A stretch of 11,887 nucleotides of DNA from JAGXQV01 sp964527565 (GTDB lineage: Bacteria > Pseudomonadota > Gammaproteobacteria > Burkholderiales > Sulfuricellaceae), in NCBI GenBank assembly GCA_964527565.1, contig CAZGOY010000068.1, positions 1 to 11,887 of the forward strand, written 5' to 3'. Below the pieces are notes generated by a model that saw nothing but the letters and a program-made list of their open reading frames with translations, made no database searches and had not been told where the DNA came from. Positions 1-8,054 of this stretch are shown in pieces; position 1 is the stretch's first letter, and every line of letters begins with the position of its first letter. The position numbers and the translations under genes are program-made.

Positions 1-142
1 CTTCGCGCAATATGCCGCCACGCGCGGTTTCCAGCACGGCGGCATCCACGTCGGGGTGAAACAGCACGGTGCGCGCGCTCTTGGGGCCGCTGCAATCGCC
101 GGTGTCAATGCGTTGCGCTCCGATATAGACGCCGTCCGAATT
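1..142 (-). pseudogene. cphA: Cyanophycin synthetase fragment, 5'-truncated, runs off the window
   Basis: The minus strand reads through SDGVYIG, GDCSGP, SARTVLFHPDVDAAV and LETARGGILRE up to base 2. This is the highly conserved Mur-ligase-like central region of cyanophycin synthetase, the ATP-dependent enzyme that polymerises Asp and Arg into the storage polymer cyanophycin. The LETARGGILRE stretch is particularly characteristic. In a typical protein of about 870 residues it lies somewhat past the middle. Homology stops upstream of the asparagine codon at 142-140, where the frame becomes an Arg/Pro-rich reading unrelated to CphA. The N-terminal ATP-grasp half is therefore absent. The 3' part may continue left of base 1, so I cannot say how much remains. 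No start codon or ribosome site is present, so a functional product from this end is unlikely. The identification rests on about 46 residues. Confidence 0.8.
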
Positions 143-366
143 GGCAGTTCCATGTGGGGGCGCAGGGCAACGATGGCGGCGCAACGCGCATCAACGGCGT
201 CGACCAGAGCAACGCGCCGGACAATCCGCGAGTAATGCTGGGCACGACATTCAACAGCGACAACCGCAAGCACCAGTGGATCGTCCGGCTTGCGCGCGAC
301 ACCGACATCCAGAACGGCTTCAAGACCGACAGCGAATTGCTGGTCCGCTACCTCTGGATGCATTGA
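139..366 (+). pseudogene. C-terminal remnant of an outer-membrane beta-barrel protein (MetA-pathway/transporter type)
   Basis: The plus strand encodes about 75 residues starting NWQFHVGAQGNDGG and ending LLVRYLWMH at a TGA (364-366). The segments INGVDQ, DNPRVMLGTTF, KHQWIVRLARDTDIQNGF and SELLVRYLW show alternating polar and apolar beta-strand patterns. They resemble the last strands of the small barrel family called MetA-pathway of phenol degradation (PF13557), where a glycine-rich strand, a Lys-His-Gln-type turn and a final aromatic strand are usual. The frame stays open upstream to base 1, but that stretch is antisense to the cyanophycin synthetase fragment and is not barrel-like, so the N-terminal part of the gene is lost. 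It converges on the giant gene with only 31 bases between the stops. The family assignment is by pattern only and could be another small barrel. Confidence 0.5.
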
Positions 367-397
367 ACCCAACCCTCTGCCCGTTGGCGCGCAGCCC

Positions 398-3300
398 TCA
401 CCCCAGCCAGCTACCGGGCACCCCCAGCGCCTGCAATTCCGCCGTGCCGACCAGTCGCACGAAATCGGCCAGCGGCCTGTCGGCGGCGACCGCGACCGTG
501 CCTGACGGCAACACCGCTAATGCAGCGTAAATTTCGTTGCCGAGCTTCAGCAGTTCGATGTTGCGCAAGCTGTTTGTATCGCCGCTATGCACGTTGCGCA
601 CCACGATTTCCACCACGCCGTCCTCCGCCTGTTGCTGGCGCAAGGTGTAATCCGCCAGCGTGCCTATCAGCCCCGCCATGTCGATGCCGTCTCCGCCGTC
701 CAGCAGATTGGCGCCGTTGCCGCCCACCAGCCAATCGTTGCCCGCCCCGCCGTAAAGTTTGTCGTTGCCGCTGCTGGGCGACCAGCCGGTCTCTCCCAGA
801 TTCATGGCCGTACAAAGACGCAAGGTGCCGTCTGCGTCAATCAGGTCGTTGCGGTTGTTGGCATGGCGCGCCAGATACAACAGCCCGTCCGCCCAGTTGC
901 CGCCGCCGTGGATGTATTGGCTGCCGATGGCGGTCAGCTCGTCGCTGGCGCTGCCCCACACGCGGGTGATGAGCGCGCGCATGTGCGCCTCCACCGTGTT
1001 GGTCTGGGTCAGGGAGGGCAACAGATGGACGGCGAAGTAATCGTAGGCCGCCTGCGCCAGGCCGTGCGCGGAGGCGTAAGCCCCGGCAATGTCATCGAGG
1101 GCGCGCGCGCCCGGCAACTGGCCGACAAGCGCGTTGAACAGCAGGGCCACGTCTTCGAGCGTGCGGTAGTCCTGCTCGATCAGCCCGAAGCGGCTGTCGA
1201 ACTGGCCGCGCTCGGGCGCCGTGCGCGTCCAGGCGCCGCGGAAGGTGGCGCCGCTGGAGTCCGCCAATTCGCTGTCGGACGGCGTGAAGCGCGCCAGCAT
1301 TTGCCCCTGGCCGTCGAGCGCGAACGTCCAGTTCCCCGCATCCGAAGCCCCGCCTTGCAAAATATCGTCGCCGTCGCCGCCGTACAGCGTATCGTCACCG
1401 ATGCCGCCGACCAGCCGGTCGTTGCCGGCATCGCCGTAGAGCGTGTCGTTGCCGCCTTTCGAGCCGACGGTGTCGTTGCCGCCGCCGCCGCGCAGGACGT
1501 CGTCGTCCTCGCCCAGGACGAAGAATTGCGCGGCGTCGTCGCCCACCGCGAAATTGCGCCCGTTGCCGCCCACCACGCGGCTGGCGCCGATGATGATGGC
1601 GAACTCCACGTTGTCCAGTTGCAGCACCGAGCCGGAAGGCAGGCTGCGCGCATCGATGACCACGGCTTCCTGGCGCTGGGGATTGTTAGTGTCGCTCTCG
1701 CCGGTGCCGCTGGCACCGGTGATGATGATGGGCTGACCGGGCGCCTGGGTCGTGCCCGTCGGCACGCTGAGGGTGACGGTGCGCACGGTGACCTGGCTTT
1801 GGTCCTGCACGCCCGGCACGTAGGTATCGATGCCTTGCTGGAGTATCTCTTCGAAAGCGAGAGTGTTTTCAACGCGCGGGCCGGAAGCGGCGATGAGGAC
1901 GTCGCGCAGGGTCTGCGTACCGCTGCCGGCGAAGGTTTGCGAAGTCAGGCCGACGCCGGTGGGGACGCTGACTTGCAGCACCGTTTCGCCGCTGCTGTTC
2001 TGGGCTAGGGGGATGTCGGCGTGGGTGTTGCGCACGGTGTTGGGGTCGTCCTGGCGGGTATCGGTGACGACCGGGATGCTCACCGTGGTGACGGTGGCGC
2101 CGCTGCTGGAGGTTTCGGTGGTGGCGGTAAGGGTGACGCCGTCGAAGGTGCCGGTGGGCACGTCGGCGGGAGGAGCGGGCGGCGGCGCGGGCGGTGCCGG
2201 AGGCGGGGCGGGCGGCGTTTCGTCCACGTCGGTGACGGTCACGGTGATCGTCTGCACGTCCGTGCCGCCGTTGCCGTCGCTGGCGGTGACTTCGACGATG
2301 TAAGTATTGTTGGTGTCGGCGTCGGTGGGCGACTCGAAGTTGGGGGCGCTGGCGAAGGCCAACACGCCTGTCGTGGTGTTGATGGCGAATTTGGCCTGGT
2401 CGGCGCCGCCGCTGAGCGCGTAGGTGATGGTGTGGGCATCCGCGTCTGTCGCCGTGACGGTGGTGACGGCGGTGGTGTTTTCGGCGATGGAAAGCGCTGC
2501 CGTGGCGCCGCCGCCGTTGCTGGTGATGACCGGGGCAGCGTTGAGCGTGGCGGTAATGCCGTTAAGCGTGAGATCGGCCACATCGACCGCAGCCGCCGCG
2601 CCCGCTGCCCAGTCTTCGGCGGCGGCCAGGTTGTAGGTGGTGTTGTCGGTCGATGCGCTGCCCGCCTTGTTGACCAGGGAATTGACGGCGGTCTTGTCGG
2701 TGGCGGACAGGGTCAGGGTGAAGGAGGTGGCCGAGGCAATCTCAACATTCGCGCTGTCAGTGAGGGTATAGGCTGCACCCGCGCCCCCTTCGCCGGTAAT
2801 CGTGAATTTGTTGGCGACAATGTCGTTGGCCGCGCCATCCCGTTTCAGGAAGCCCGTGCCGGTCACGCTCAGCACGCCAGTGGTGGCGTTGTAGGTGGCG
2901 CTGGTGATGGTCGGGGTGGTGGGGTTGCTGACGGTGATGCCGTTGAGCGTGAGATCGGCAACATTGACCGCCGCCGCCGCGCCCGCCGCCCAGTCTTCTG
3001 CCGCCGCGAGATTGTAGGTGGCGCCGCCGGTGGCGGTGGTGCCGGTCTGGTTGAGTATCTGGTTGACGGCCGCCAGGTCGGCGGCGTTGAGCGTCACGGT
3101 GAATGCCGTGCCGCTGGTGATTTCGACGCTGCCGGTGGTCAGCGTGCGGCTTTCTCCGCCTTCGCCCGCTATCGTCAGCTTGGCGACGTCAATGTCATTG
3201 GTGGCGCCGTTTTTCTTGAGGAAACCCGTGCCGGTGACCACCAGCGCGCCGCTGGCGGCGTTATAGGTGGCGCTGGTGATGACCGGCGCGGCGACGTTGG

Positions 3301-6300
3301 AGGCGGTGACGGCGTTGCTGGCGTCCGCGGTGTCGCCCGCCGTGACCTGGGTGTTCCAGTCGTCGGCGGCGGCCAGATTGAAATCGATGCCGCCGCTGGA
3401 GGCGCTGCCGTCCTGGTTGACGATCTGGTTCAGTGCCGCCTTGTCGGTGACGGAGAGCGTCAGGGTGAACTGGGTGGCGGAGTCGCGATTCACATCCGCC
3501 GTATCCGTCAGGGTGTAGGTGGCGCCGCCCTCGCCGGTGAGGGTGAGCTTGGAGGCATCGATATCCGCGCCGCCGCCATTGGCCTGGATATTGGTGCCGG
3601 TGACCACCAGCACGCCGGTGGCGGCATTGTAGGTGGCGGAGGTGATTTTCGGGGAGATCGATACCGTGACGGCGTTGCTGGCGTCGGCGATGTTGGCGGC
3701 GGCGTCCGCGCCCGTCAGCCAGTCTTCGTCGGCGGCCAGGTTGTAGGTGGAACCGCCGCTGGAAGTCGTACCCAACTGGTCGAGCAGGGCATCGACGCTG
3801 GTTTTGTCGGCGCCGGAGAGCGTGACGCTGAAGCTGGTCGCCGAGGTGATTTCGACATCGCTGGCGCTGGTCAGGGTGTAGGTGGCGTTGGCGGTGCCGC
3901 CGGTGAAGGTCAGCTTGGAAATATCGACGTCGTTGCTCGCCCCCACCTTCTTGAACAGGTTGGTGCCGGTGACGGACAGGATGCCGCTGTCGGAATCGTA
4001 GGTGGCGCTGGTGATGGTGGGGGTGGCAACGTTGCTGACGGTGATGCCGTTGCCGGTCAAGTCGGCGATGTTGGAAGCCGCCGGGCTGCCGGCCATCCAG
4101 TTGTCGGCGGCGGCCAGGTTGTAGGTGACGGCGCCGCCGGAGGTGAGGCCGTTCTTGTTCAGCAGGCCGTGGATGTTCAACTGGTCGGTGGCCGATAGCG
4201 TGACGGTAGCGCTGGTCGCCGAGCTGATTTCGACGTTGGCGCTGTCGGTCAGCGTATAGCTGCCGCCTTCTCCGCTGAGGGTGAACAGGCTGGCGACGAT
4301 GTCGTTGGTGGCGCCACTGGCGTTAACAAAATTGGTGCCGGTGAGCACCAGTAGGCCGCTCGTCCAGTCATAGGCGGCGCTGGTGACGGCAGGCGCGGCC
4401 CAGTTGCTGACGGTGATGCCGTTGCCGGTGAGGTCGGCCACGTTGACCGCCGCATCCGCGCCCGCCGCCCAGTCTTCGGCGGCGGCCAGGTTGTAGGGGG
4501 TGGTGCTCGCGGCGCTGGTGCCGTTGGCGCTGAGCAGCGCTTCGACGTTGTAGAGGTCGGCGCCGGAGAGGGTGACGGTGAATTGGGTGGCGCTGTCGAT
4601 CTCGACGTCGGAGGCGCTGGTCAGCGTGTAGGTCGCCCCGCCCTCGCCGGTGAAGGTCAGCTTGCTGATGTCGATGTCGTTGGTGATGCCGCTTTTCTTG
4701 AGGAAGCCGGTGCCGGTGACCACCAGGGTGTTGGTGGAATAGTCGTAAGCGGCGCTGGTGATGGCGGGAACCGCGACGTTGGAGACGGTGACGGCGTTGC
4801 TGGCATCCGCCGTGTCGCCGGTGGTGACATTGCTGTTCCAATCGTCGGCGGCGGCCAGGTTGAAAGTCGTGCCGCTGGTCGAGGCGGTACCGTTCTTGTT
4901 GAGGATCAGGTTGAGCGCCGCCTGGTCGGTGGCGTTGAGGGTGACGCTGAACTCGGTGGCGGAGGTGATTTCCACATCGCCGCTGGTCAGCGTGTAGGCT
5001 TCTCCGCCCCCGCCCTCGCCGGTGAGGGTGAGCTTATTGACGGTGATGTCCGCGCCGCTGCTGTTGGCTTCCATCAGCGAACCGGTGACGACCAGCACAC
5101 CGGTGCTGGCGTCGTAGGTGGCGCTGGCGATGGCGGGGCCGACCACGGCGTTGACGGTGAAGGCTTCATCAAAAGTATTGCCGGCGGCGTCGGTGGTGCG
5201 GATGCGCACGTTGTAGCTGTTGCCGGCGGTGAGATCCCCGGCGTTGTTGGCGCGCAGGTTGCCGCTGTCGATATTGAAGAGTCCGTTGTTGGCGTCCCCG
5301 GCGCCCGCCACCAGGCTATAGGTGAAGGTTTCGCCGCTGGTGGCGTCGGTGCTGCTGAGCGCGCCGACCACGGCGTTAACGCCGCCGATGGTGGCGACGC
5401 TGTTGTTGGCGAGCGCGATGTCGGTGGGGCTGCGGGCGTTGATGGCGTCGCCCACCTGGCTGATGGCGGTGGTGTAGGCCGAACTGCTGTTGCCGCCGGG
5501 ACTGGTCAGCACCAAACTGACGGGAATGTCGCTCCCCGCCGCAACATCGGTGCCGCCTTCGGCGACCGTAAACTGTGTCGTATAGGTCGTCGAGTTGGTG
5601 CGACTGAGGCTGCCCAGCGCGAAGCCGCCAATCGTGCCGCTGCCCAAGGTGTAGACGTTGCCGCCGTCGTCCGCCACGGTAATGGTCGCAGTCACGGTAG
5701 CGCCGACTTTCATCGCGCTATTGGGGATGCTCACCGCACTGATGCTGGGCGTGGCGGTGTCGATCGTAATGCCTAGCCCACTGGAAGCCACGCTGGTATT
5801 GCCTGCGGCGTCGGTTGACTTGACCGTGACCGTATGGCTTCCCGTCGCCAGGGCCGATACGGTGGCGGTCCAGTTTCCTGATCCGTCGGCCCACGTGCTA
5901 CCGATACTGGTGGAGCCATCCGTATCGTAGAGGGTGATGCTGCTACCGGCCTCCGCAGTCCCGGTGAAGGTGGGTGTCGTGTCGTTGGTGATGTTGTCGG
6001 TGCTGGAAACGCCGCTGTCGGTGCCCGCCGTCATGTCTGGCGTGCTCGGTGCGCTGGGGGCCGCCGTATCGATAAATACGGTTTGCCATGCAGACGCCGC
6101 CGATTCATTGCCTGCCGCATCGGTGGCGGTCGCTGTGAAGATGGGGCTCCCGGCGGACAAGGTCACGCCGGTATGGTCATAACTCCATGCCCCCGAGCCG
6201 TTGGCGGTCGTGCTGCCGAGCAGTACGCCATCCTTGTAAACCTTGACCGTGGAGTTGGCCTCGGCGCTGCCCGAGATGACTAGCGTGGTGTCGTTGGTGA

Positions 6301-8014
6301 TGAAATCGGTGGAGGAACTGCCTGTGTCGTTGGAAACCGCTCCTACGGCAGGTGCGCTCGGGGCGGTGGCGTCGATAGTGACGCTCAGGCTGCTGGAGGC
6401 GCTGCTGATGTTGCCCGCCGCGTCGGTGGCCTTGGCGGTGACCGTGTGCGCACCGGCAGAGAGCGTGGATGCGGTGATCGACCAGTTGCCGCCGGTCGCG
6501 GTGGCGCTGCCGAGGCTGGTGGTGCCGTCGGTGTCGTAGAGGGTGACGGTGCTGTCGGCTTCAGCGGTGCCGGTGAAGGTCGGCGTGGTGTCGCTGGTGA
6601 GGTTGTCGGTGCTGGAACTGCCGCTATCGGTCCCGGCGGTCATGTCGGGGGTGCTGGGGGCGGCGGGGGCCGTGGTATCGATGGTGATTGACAGCGCCGA
6701 CGACGCTGTGGATGTGCCGCTACCATCAGTCTGAATCGACTTGATGTTGTAGGTGCCATCTGCCAGGGCCGAGGCAGTAATGGTCACCTCTCCACCATTG
6801 CCGGCGGCGGTGCCCAGCGATTCGCCGCCATCAACGGCGCCATTAGCGTTGGCGTCGTTGAACAGGGTCACCGTGGTCGAATTGTTGGTCGAGCCGGAAA
6901 TCGTGTAGGTGGGCGTCGAATCGTTGGTGATGTTGTCGGTGGACAATGTGCCCGAATCGGTCCCCGCTGTCATGTCCGGCGTGCCCGGCGCGGCGGGGCC
7001 GGGCGCGGTGATGTTGTTCAACACGACATCGTCGAATGTCAACGCATAACCGTTCGTGTCTCCACCTCCTTCCACCGTGATTTCGGTGATGGTGAACCAA
7101 GTGATGCCGTCGAAAAGAGAGTTCGAACCCGGATGATTAAAAGTAAAACTGGCCCCTGTGTTCACGACTTGGCTAAGCGTGCCGCCTTTTGAGGTCGTCA
7201 GCACCAGCGTTTCGTTGTTGTCATAGTTAGTGACCTTGATCGAACCGAAATCAAAGGTTTTTCCAGCGTTCTCGGAAAACTTCACCGACGTCTCATTCGC
7301 CCCCGTATCAAACCCCGTCGAAATTTCTTCAGTATTTCCAGACGTGCCGGTCGGATCAACCAGATTCTGTACTGTGGATTCGACTTTCAAGGTGCCGTGA
7401 GTACCGGCACTCGTAACCACCTTCGTACCATAATTGCTGACGGTGGTCATATTGAAAGTGTCGTTGTCGCCAACCCCCAGACTTCCCTGGAAAGCGTCCA
7501 TTGCCATTGCAGACAAAGGTGAAGTCGTTTCGATGTGGCCCTGTCCGTGTTCCAATACCCAGTTACCGCCCTTGTTCGCCGCACCGGTCGTATCGGTCGA
7601 AGCCGCAATATCAGCCTGCGTCGCCTGAGCCAGCTCATTGATGAAGGCCTCGCCTGCCGAGCCCGCCGCCACCGAGCAGCCGTAGAGCAGGATGTCGGCA
7701 TCGGCAGTCAGCGCAGCGCCGATGGTCGTCAATTCGGCGGCGTAGTTTTGCAGGTTTTGCCCGGTTAAATTGGAAGTCCCTAACCCCAGCGCCCCTTCGG
7801 AGCCGTGGGACACGACATGTATCGCATCAATCCCGCTGCGCCCCGCCAGAATTTGCACCATCTGCGCCAGACCATCCCTGGCCGCATCCAGCACATGCAC
7901 TTCCGCGCCAGGGTTGACGCCGTCCAGCAGCGTTTGGTAATCGGCGACGTTGCTTATGACAAAGACGATTTCGTTGCGTTGCGCTTCGGCGGGCATGGTT
8001 TCGATGAATGTCAT
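398..8014 (-). CDS. Giant DUF4347 / Ig-like / cadherin-like / RTX calcium-binding surface or secreted protein
   Basis: About 2538 residues. I start it at the ATG at 8014 because AGGAG lies 7 bases upstream. An in-frame ATG at 8098 would overlap the preceding gene. Domains in order: DUF4347, residues ~15-165, with SHG (His70) and LLYGC (Cys113); a beta-rich domain, ~170-330; four Ig-like repeats, ~334-752, sharing PDMTAGTDSG and TDAAGN motifs; a beta-rich linker; a cadherin-like domain, ~862-958; seven ~124-residue repeats, ~960-1826, with ITSATY, VVTGT, TGEGG and NLAAAEDW motifs; a cadherin domain, ~1827-1930; a Pro-rich linker, ~1932-1952; a variable region; RTX nonapeptides of GGxGNDxL type, ~2145-2222; an unassigned domain, ~2257-2400; and a second RTX block, ~2412-2450. 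There is no N-terminal signal peptide and almost no cysteine, which fits type I export. RTX repeats bind calcium and fold outside the cell. The probable role is adhesion or matrix (inference). No exporter genes are adjacent. Confidence 0.93.
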   Translation of the reverse strand: MTFIETMPAEAQRNEIVFVISNVADYQTLLDGVNPGAEVHVLDAARDGLAQMVQILAGRSGIDAIHVVSHGSEGALGLGTSNLTGQNLQNYAAELTTIGAALTADADILLYGCSVAAGSAGEAFINELAQATQADIAASTDTTGAANKGGNWVLEHGQGHIETTSPLSAMAMDAFQGSLGVGDNDTFNMTTVSNYGTKVVTSAGTHGTLKVESTVQNLVDPTGTSGNTEEISTGFDTGANETSVKFSENAGKTFDFGSIKVTNYDNNETLVLTTSKGGTLSQVVNTGASFTFNHPGSNSLFDGITWFTITEITVEGGGDTNGYALTFDDVVLNNITAPGPAAPGTPDMTAGTDSGTLSTDNITNDSTPTYTISGSTNNSTTVTLFNDANANGAVDGGESLGTAAGNGGEVTITASALADGTYNIKSIQTDGSGTSTASSALSITIDTTAPAAPSTPDMTAGTDSGSSSTDNLTSDTTPTFTGTAEADSTVTLYDTDGTTSLGSATATGGNWSITASTLSAGAHTVTAKATDAAGNISSASSSLSVTIDATAPSAPAVGAVSNDTGSSSTDFITNDTTLVISGSAEANSTVKVYKDGVLLGSTTANGSGAWSYDHTGVTLSAGSPIFTATATDAAGNESAASAWQTVFIDTAAPSAPSTPDMTAGTDSGVSSTDNITNDTTPTFTGTAEAGSSITLYDTDGSTSIGSTWADGSGNWTATVSALATGSHTVTVKSTDAAGNTSVASSGLGITIDTATPSISAVSIPNSAMKVGATVTATITVADDGGNVYTLGSGTIGGFALGSLSRTNSTTYTTQFTVAEGGTDVAAGSDIPVSLVLTSPGGNSSSAYTTAISQVGDAINARSPTDIALANNSVATIGGVNAVVGALSSTDATSGETFTYSLVAGAGDANNGLFNIDSGNLRANNAGDLTAGNSYNVRIRTTDAAGNTFDEAFTVNAVVGPAIASATYDASTGVLVVTGSLMEANSSGADITVNKLTLTGEGGGGEAYTLTSGDVEITSATEFSVTLNATDQAALNLILNKNGTASTSGTTFNLAAADDWNSNVTTGDTADASNAVTVSNVAVPAITSAAYDYSTNTLVVTGTGFLKKSGITNDIDISKLTFTGEGGATYTLTSASDVEIDSATQFTVTLSGADLYNVEALLSANGTSAASTTPYNLAAAEDWAAGADAAVNVADLTGNGITVSNWAAPAVTSAAYDWTSGLLVLTGTNFVNASGATNDIVASLFTLSGEGGSYTLTDSANVEISSATSATVTLSATDQLNIHGLLNKNGLTSGGAVTYNLAAADNWMAGSPAASNIADLTGNGITVSNVATPTITSATYDSDSGILSVTGTNLFKKVGASNDVDISKLTFTGGTANATYTLTSASDVEITSATSFSVTLSGADKTSVDALLDQLGTTSSGGSTYNLAADEDWLTGADAAANIADASNAVTVSISPKITSATYNAATGVLVVTGTNIQANGGGADIDASKLTLTGEGGATYTLTDTADVNRDSATQFTLTLSVTDKAALNQIVNQDGSASSGGIDFNLAAADDWNTQVTAGDTADASNAVTASNVAAPVITSATYNAASGALVVTGTGFLKKNGATNDIDVAKLTIAGEGGESRTLTTGSVEITSGTAFTVTLNAADLAAVNQILNQTGTTATGGATYNLAAAEDWAAGAAAAVNVADLTLNGITVSNPTTPTITSATYNATTGVLSVTGTGFLKRDGAANDIVANKFTITGEGGAGAAYTLTDSANVEIASATSFTLTLSATDKTAVNSLVNKAGSASTDNTTYNLAAAEDWAAGAAAAVDVADLTLNGITATLNAAPVITSNGGGATAALSIAENTTAVTTVTATDADAHTITYALSGGADQAKFAINTTTGVLAFASAPNFESPTDADTNNTYIVEVTASDGNGGTDVQTITVTVTDVDETPPAPPPAPPAPPPAPPADVPTGTFDGVTLTATTETSSSGATVTTVSIPVVTDTRQDDPNTVRNTHADIPLAQNSSGETVLQVSVPTGVGLTSQTFAGSGTQTLRDVLIAASGPRVENTLAFEEILQQGIDTYVPGVQDQSQVTVRTVTLSVPTGTTQAPGQPIIITGASGTGESDTNNPQRQEAVVIDARSLPSGSVLQLDNVEFAIIIGASRVVGGNGRNFAVGDDAAQFFVLGEDDDVLRGGGGNDTVGSKGGNDTLYGDAGNDRLVGGIGDDTLYGGDGDDILQGGASDAGNWTFALDGQGQMLARFTPSDSELADSSGATFRGAWTRTAPERGQFDSRFGLIEQDYRTLEDVALLFNALVGQLPGARALDDIAGAYASAHGLAQAAYDYFAVHLLPSLTQTNTVEAHMRALITRVWGSASDELTAIGSQYIHGGGNWADGLLYLARHANNRNDLIDADGTLRLCTAMNLGETGWSPSSGNDKLYGGAGNDWLVGGNGANLLDGGDGIDMAGLIGTLADYTLRQQQAEDGVVEIVVRNVHSGDTNSLRNIELLKLGNEIYAALAVLPSGTVAVAADRPLADFVRLVGTAELQALGVPGSWLG
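2536..5137 (-). repeat. Seven tandem ~370-bp units coding ~124-residue repeats
   Basis: Units begin near 5137, 4768, 4392, 4023, 3652, 3288 and 2916 and are 364 to 381 bases long. Each reads roughly P-x-ITSATY, GVLVVTGT, NDID-x-x-KLT, TGEGG, YTLT, VEI-x-SAT, TVTL, LLN-x-NGT, YNLAAAEDW, ADxTxNxITVSN. Units 1 and 5 share a variant (GADI, DDWN, GDTADASNAVT). Units 2 and 6 share GTGFLKK, and units 3 and 7 share NDIVA. The array therefore looks like a four-unit block followed by three units of a second copy. DNA identity between units is high but with many synonymous differences. The start of each unit resembles an IPT/TIG-type Ig fold, but I do not recognise a named family. Confidence 0.85.
5760..7015 (-). 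repeat. Four tandem ~310-bp units coding bacterial Ig-like domains
   Basis: Units start near 7015, 6677, 6372 and 6068. Units 1, 2 and 4 open with a PDMTAGTDSG motif followed by STDN, T-x-DTTPT and, in units 2 and 4, FTGTAEA and TLYDTDG. Unit 3 has a different opening (AVGAVSNDTG) and VYKDGVLLGS. All except the first end with a TDAAGN motif, typical of bacterial Ig-like repeats in large adhesins. They likely form a rigid stalk. Confidence 0.8.
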
Positions 8015-8021
8015 GTTGAGT

Positions 8022-8026
8022 CTCCT
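8022..8026 (-). promoter_or_regulatory. Shine-Dalgarno site of the giant gene
   Basis: AGGAG on the minus strand, 7 bases before the ATG at 8014. It decides the start: the longer reading from 8098 would run into the 3' end of the Sel1 gene, has no comparable site, and adds a basic stretch not expected before DUF4347. Confidence 0.8.
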
Positions 8027-8054
8027 GGGTGCATTTCTAAATGTCGTGTGCGGT

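Noticed and set aside
587..2008. A 473-residue plus-strand open frame
   Set aside because: It is antisense to the RTX end of the giant gene. It is of low complexity (Val/Ala/Gly/Arg) with no recognisable domain.
2021..4198. A 725-residue plus-strand open frame opposite the giant gene
   Set aside because: It is exactly antisense to the repeat array. Its Gly/Ala/Val-rich, repetitive translation mirrors those repeats and results from a GC-rich gene with few antisense stops.
4583..5776. A 397-residue plus-strand open frame
   Set aside because: It is antisense to the repeat and Ig-like region, with no domain or signal, and its GGAGDG-like repeats mirror the sense repeats.
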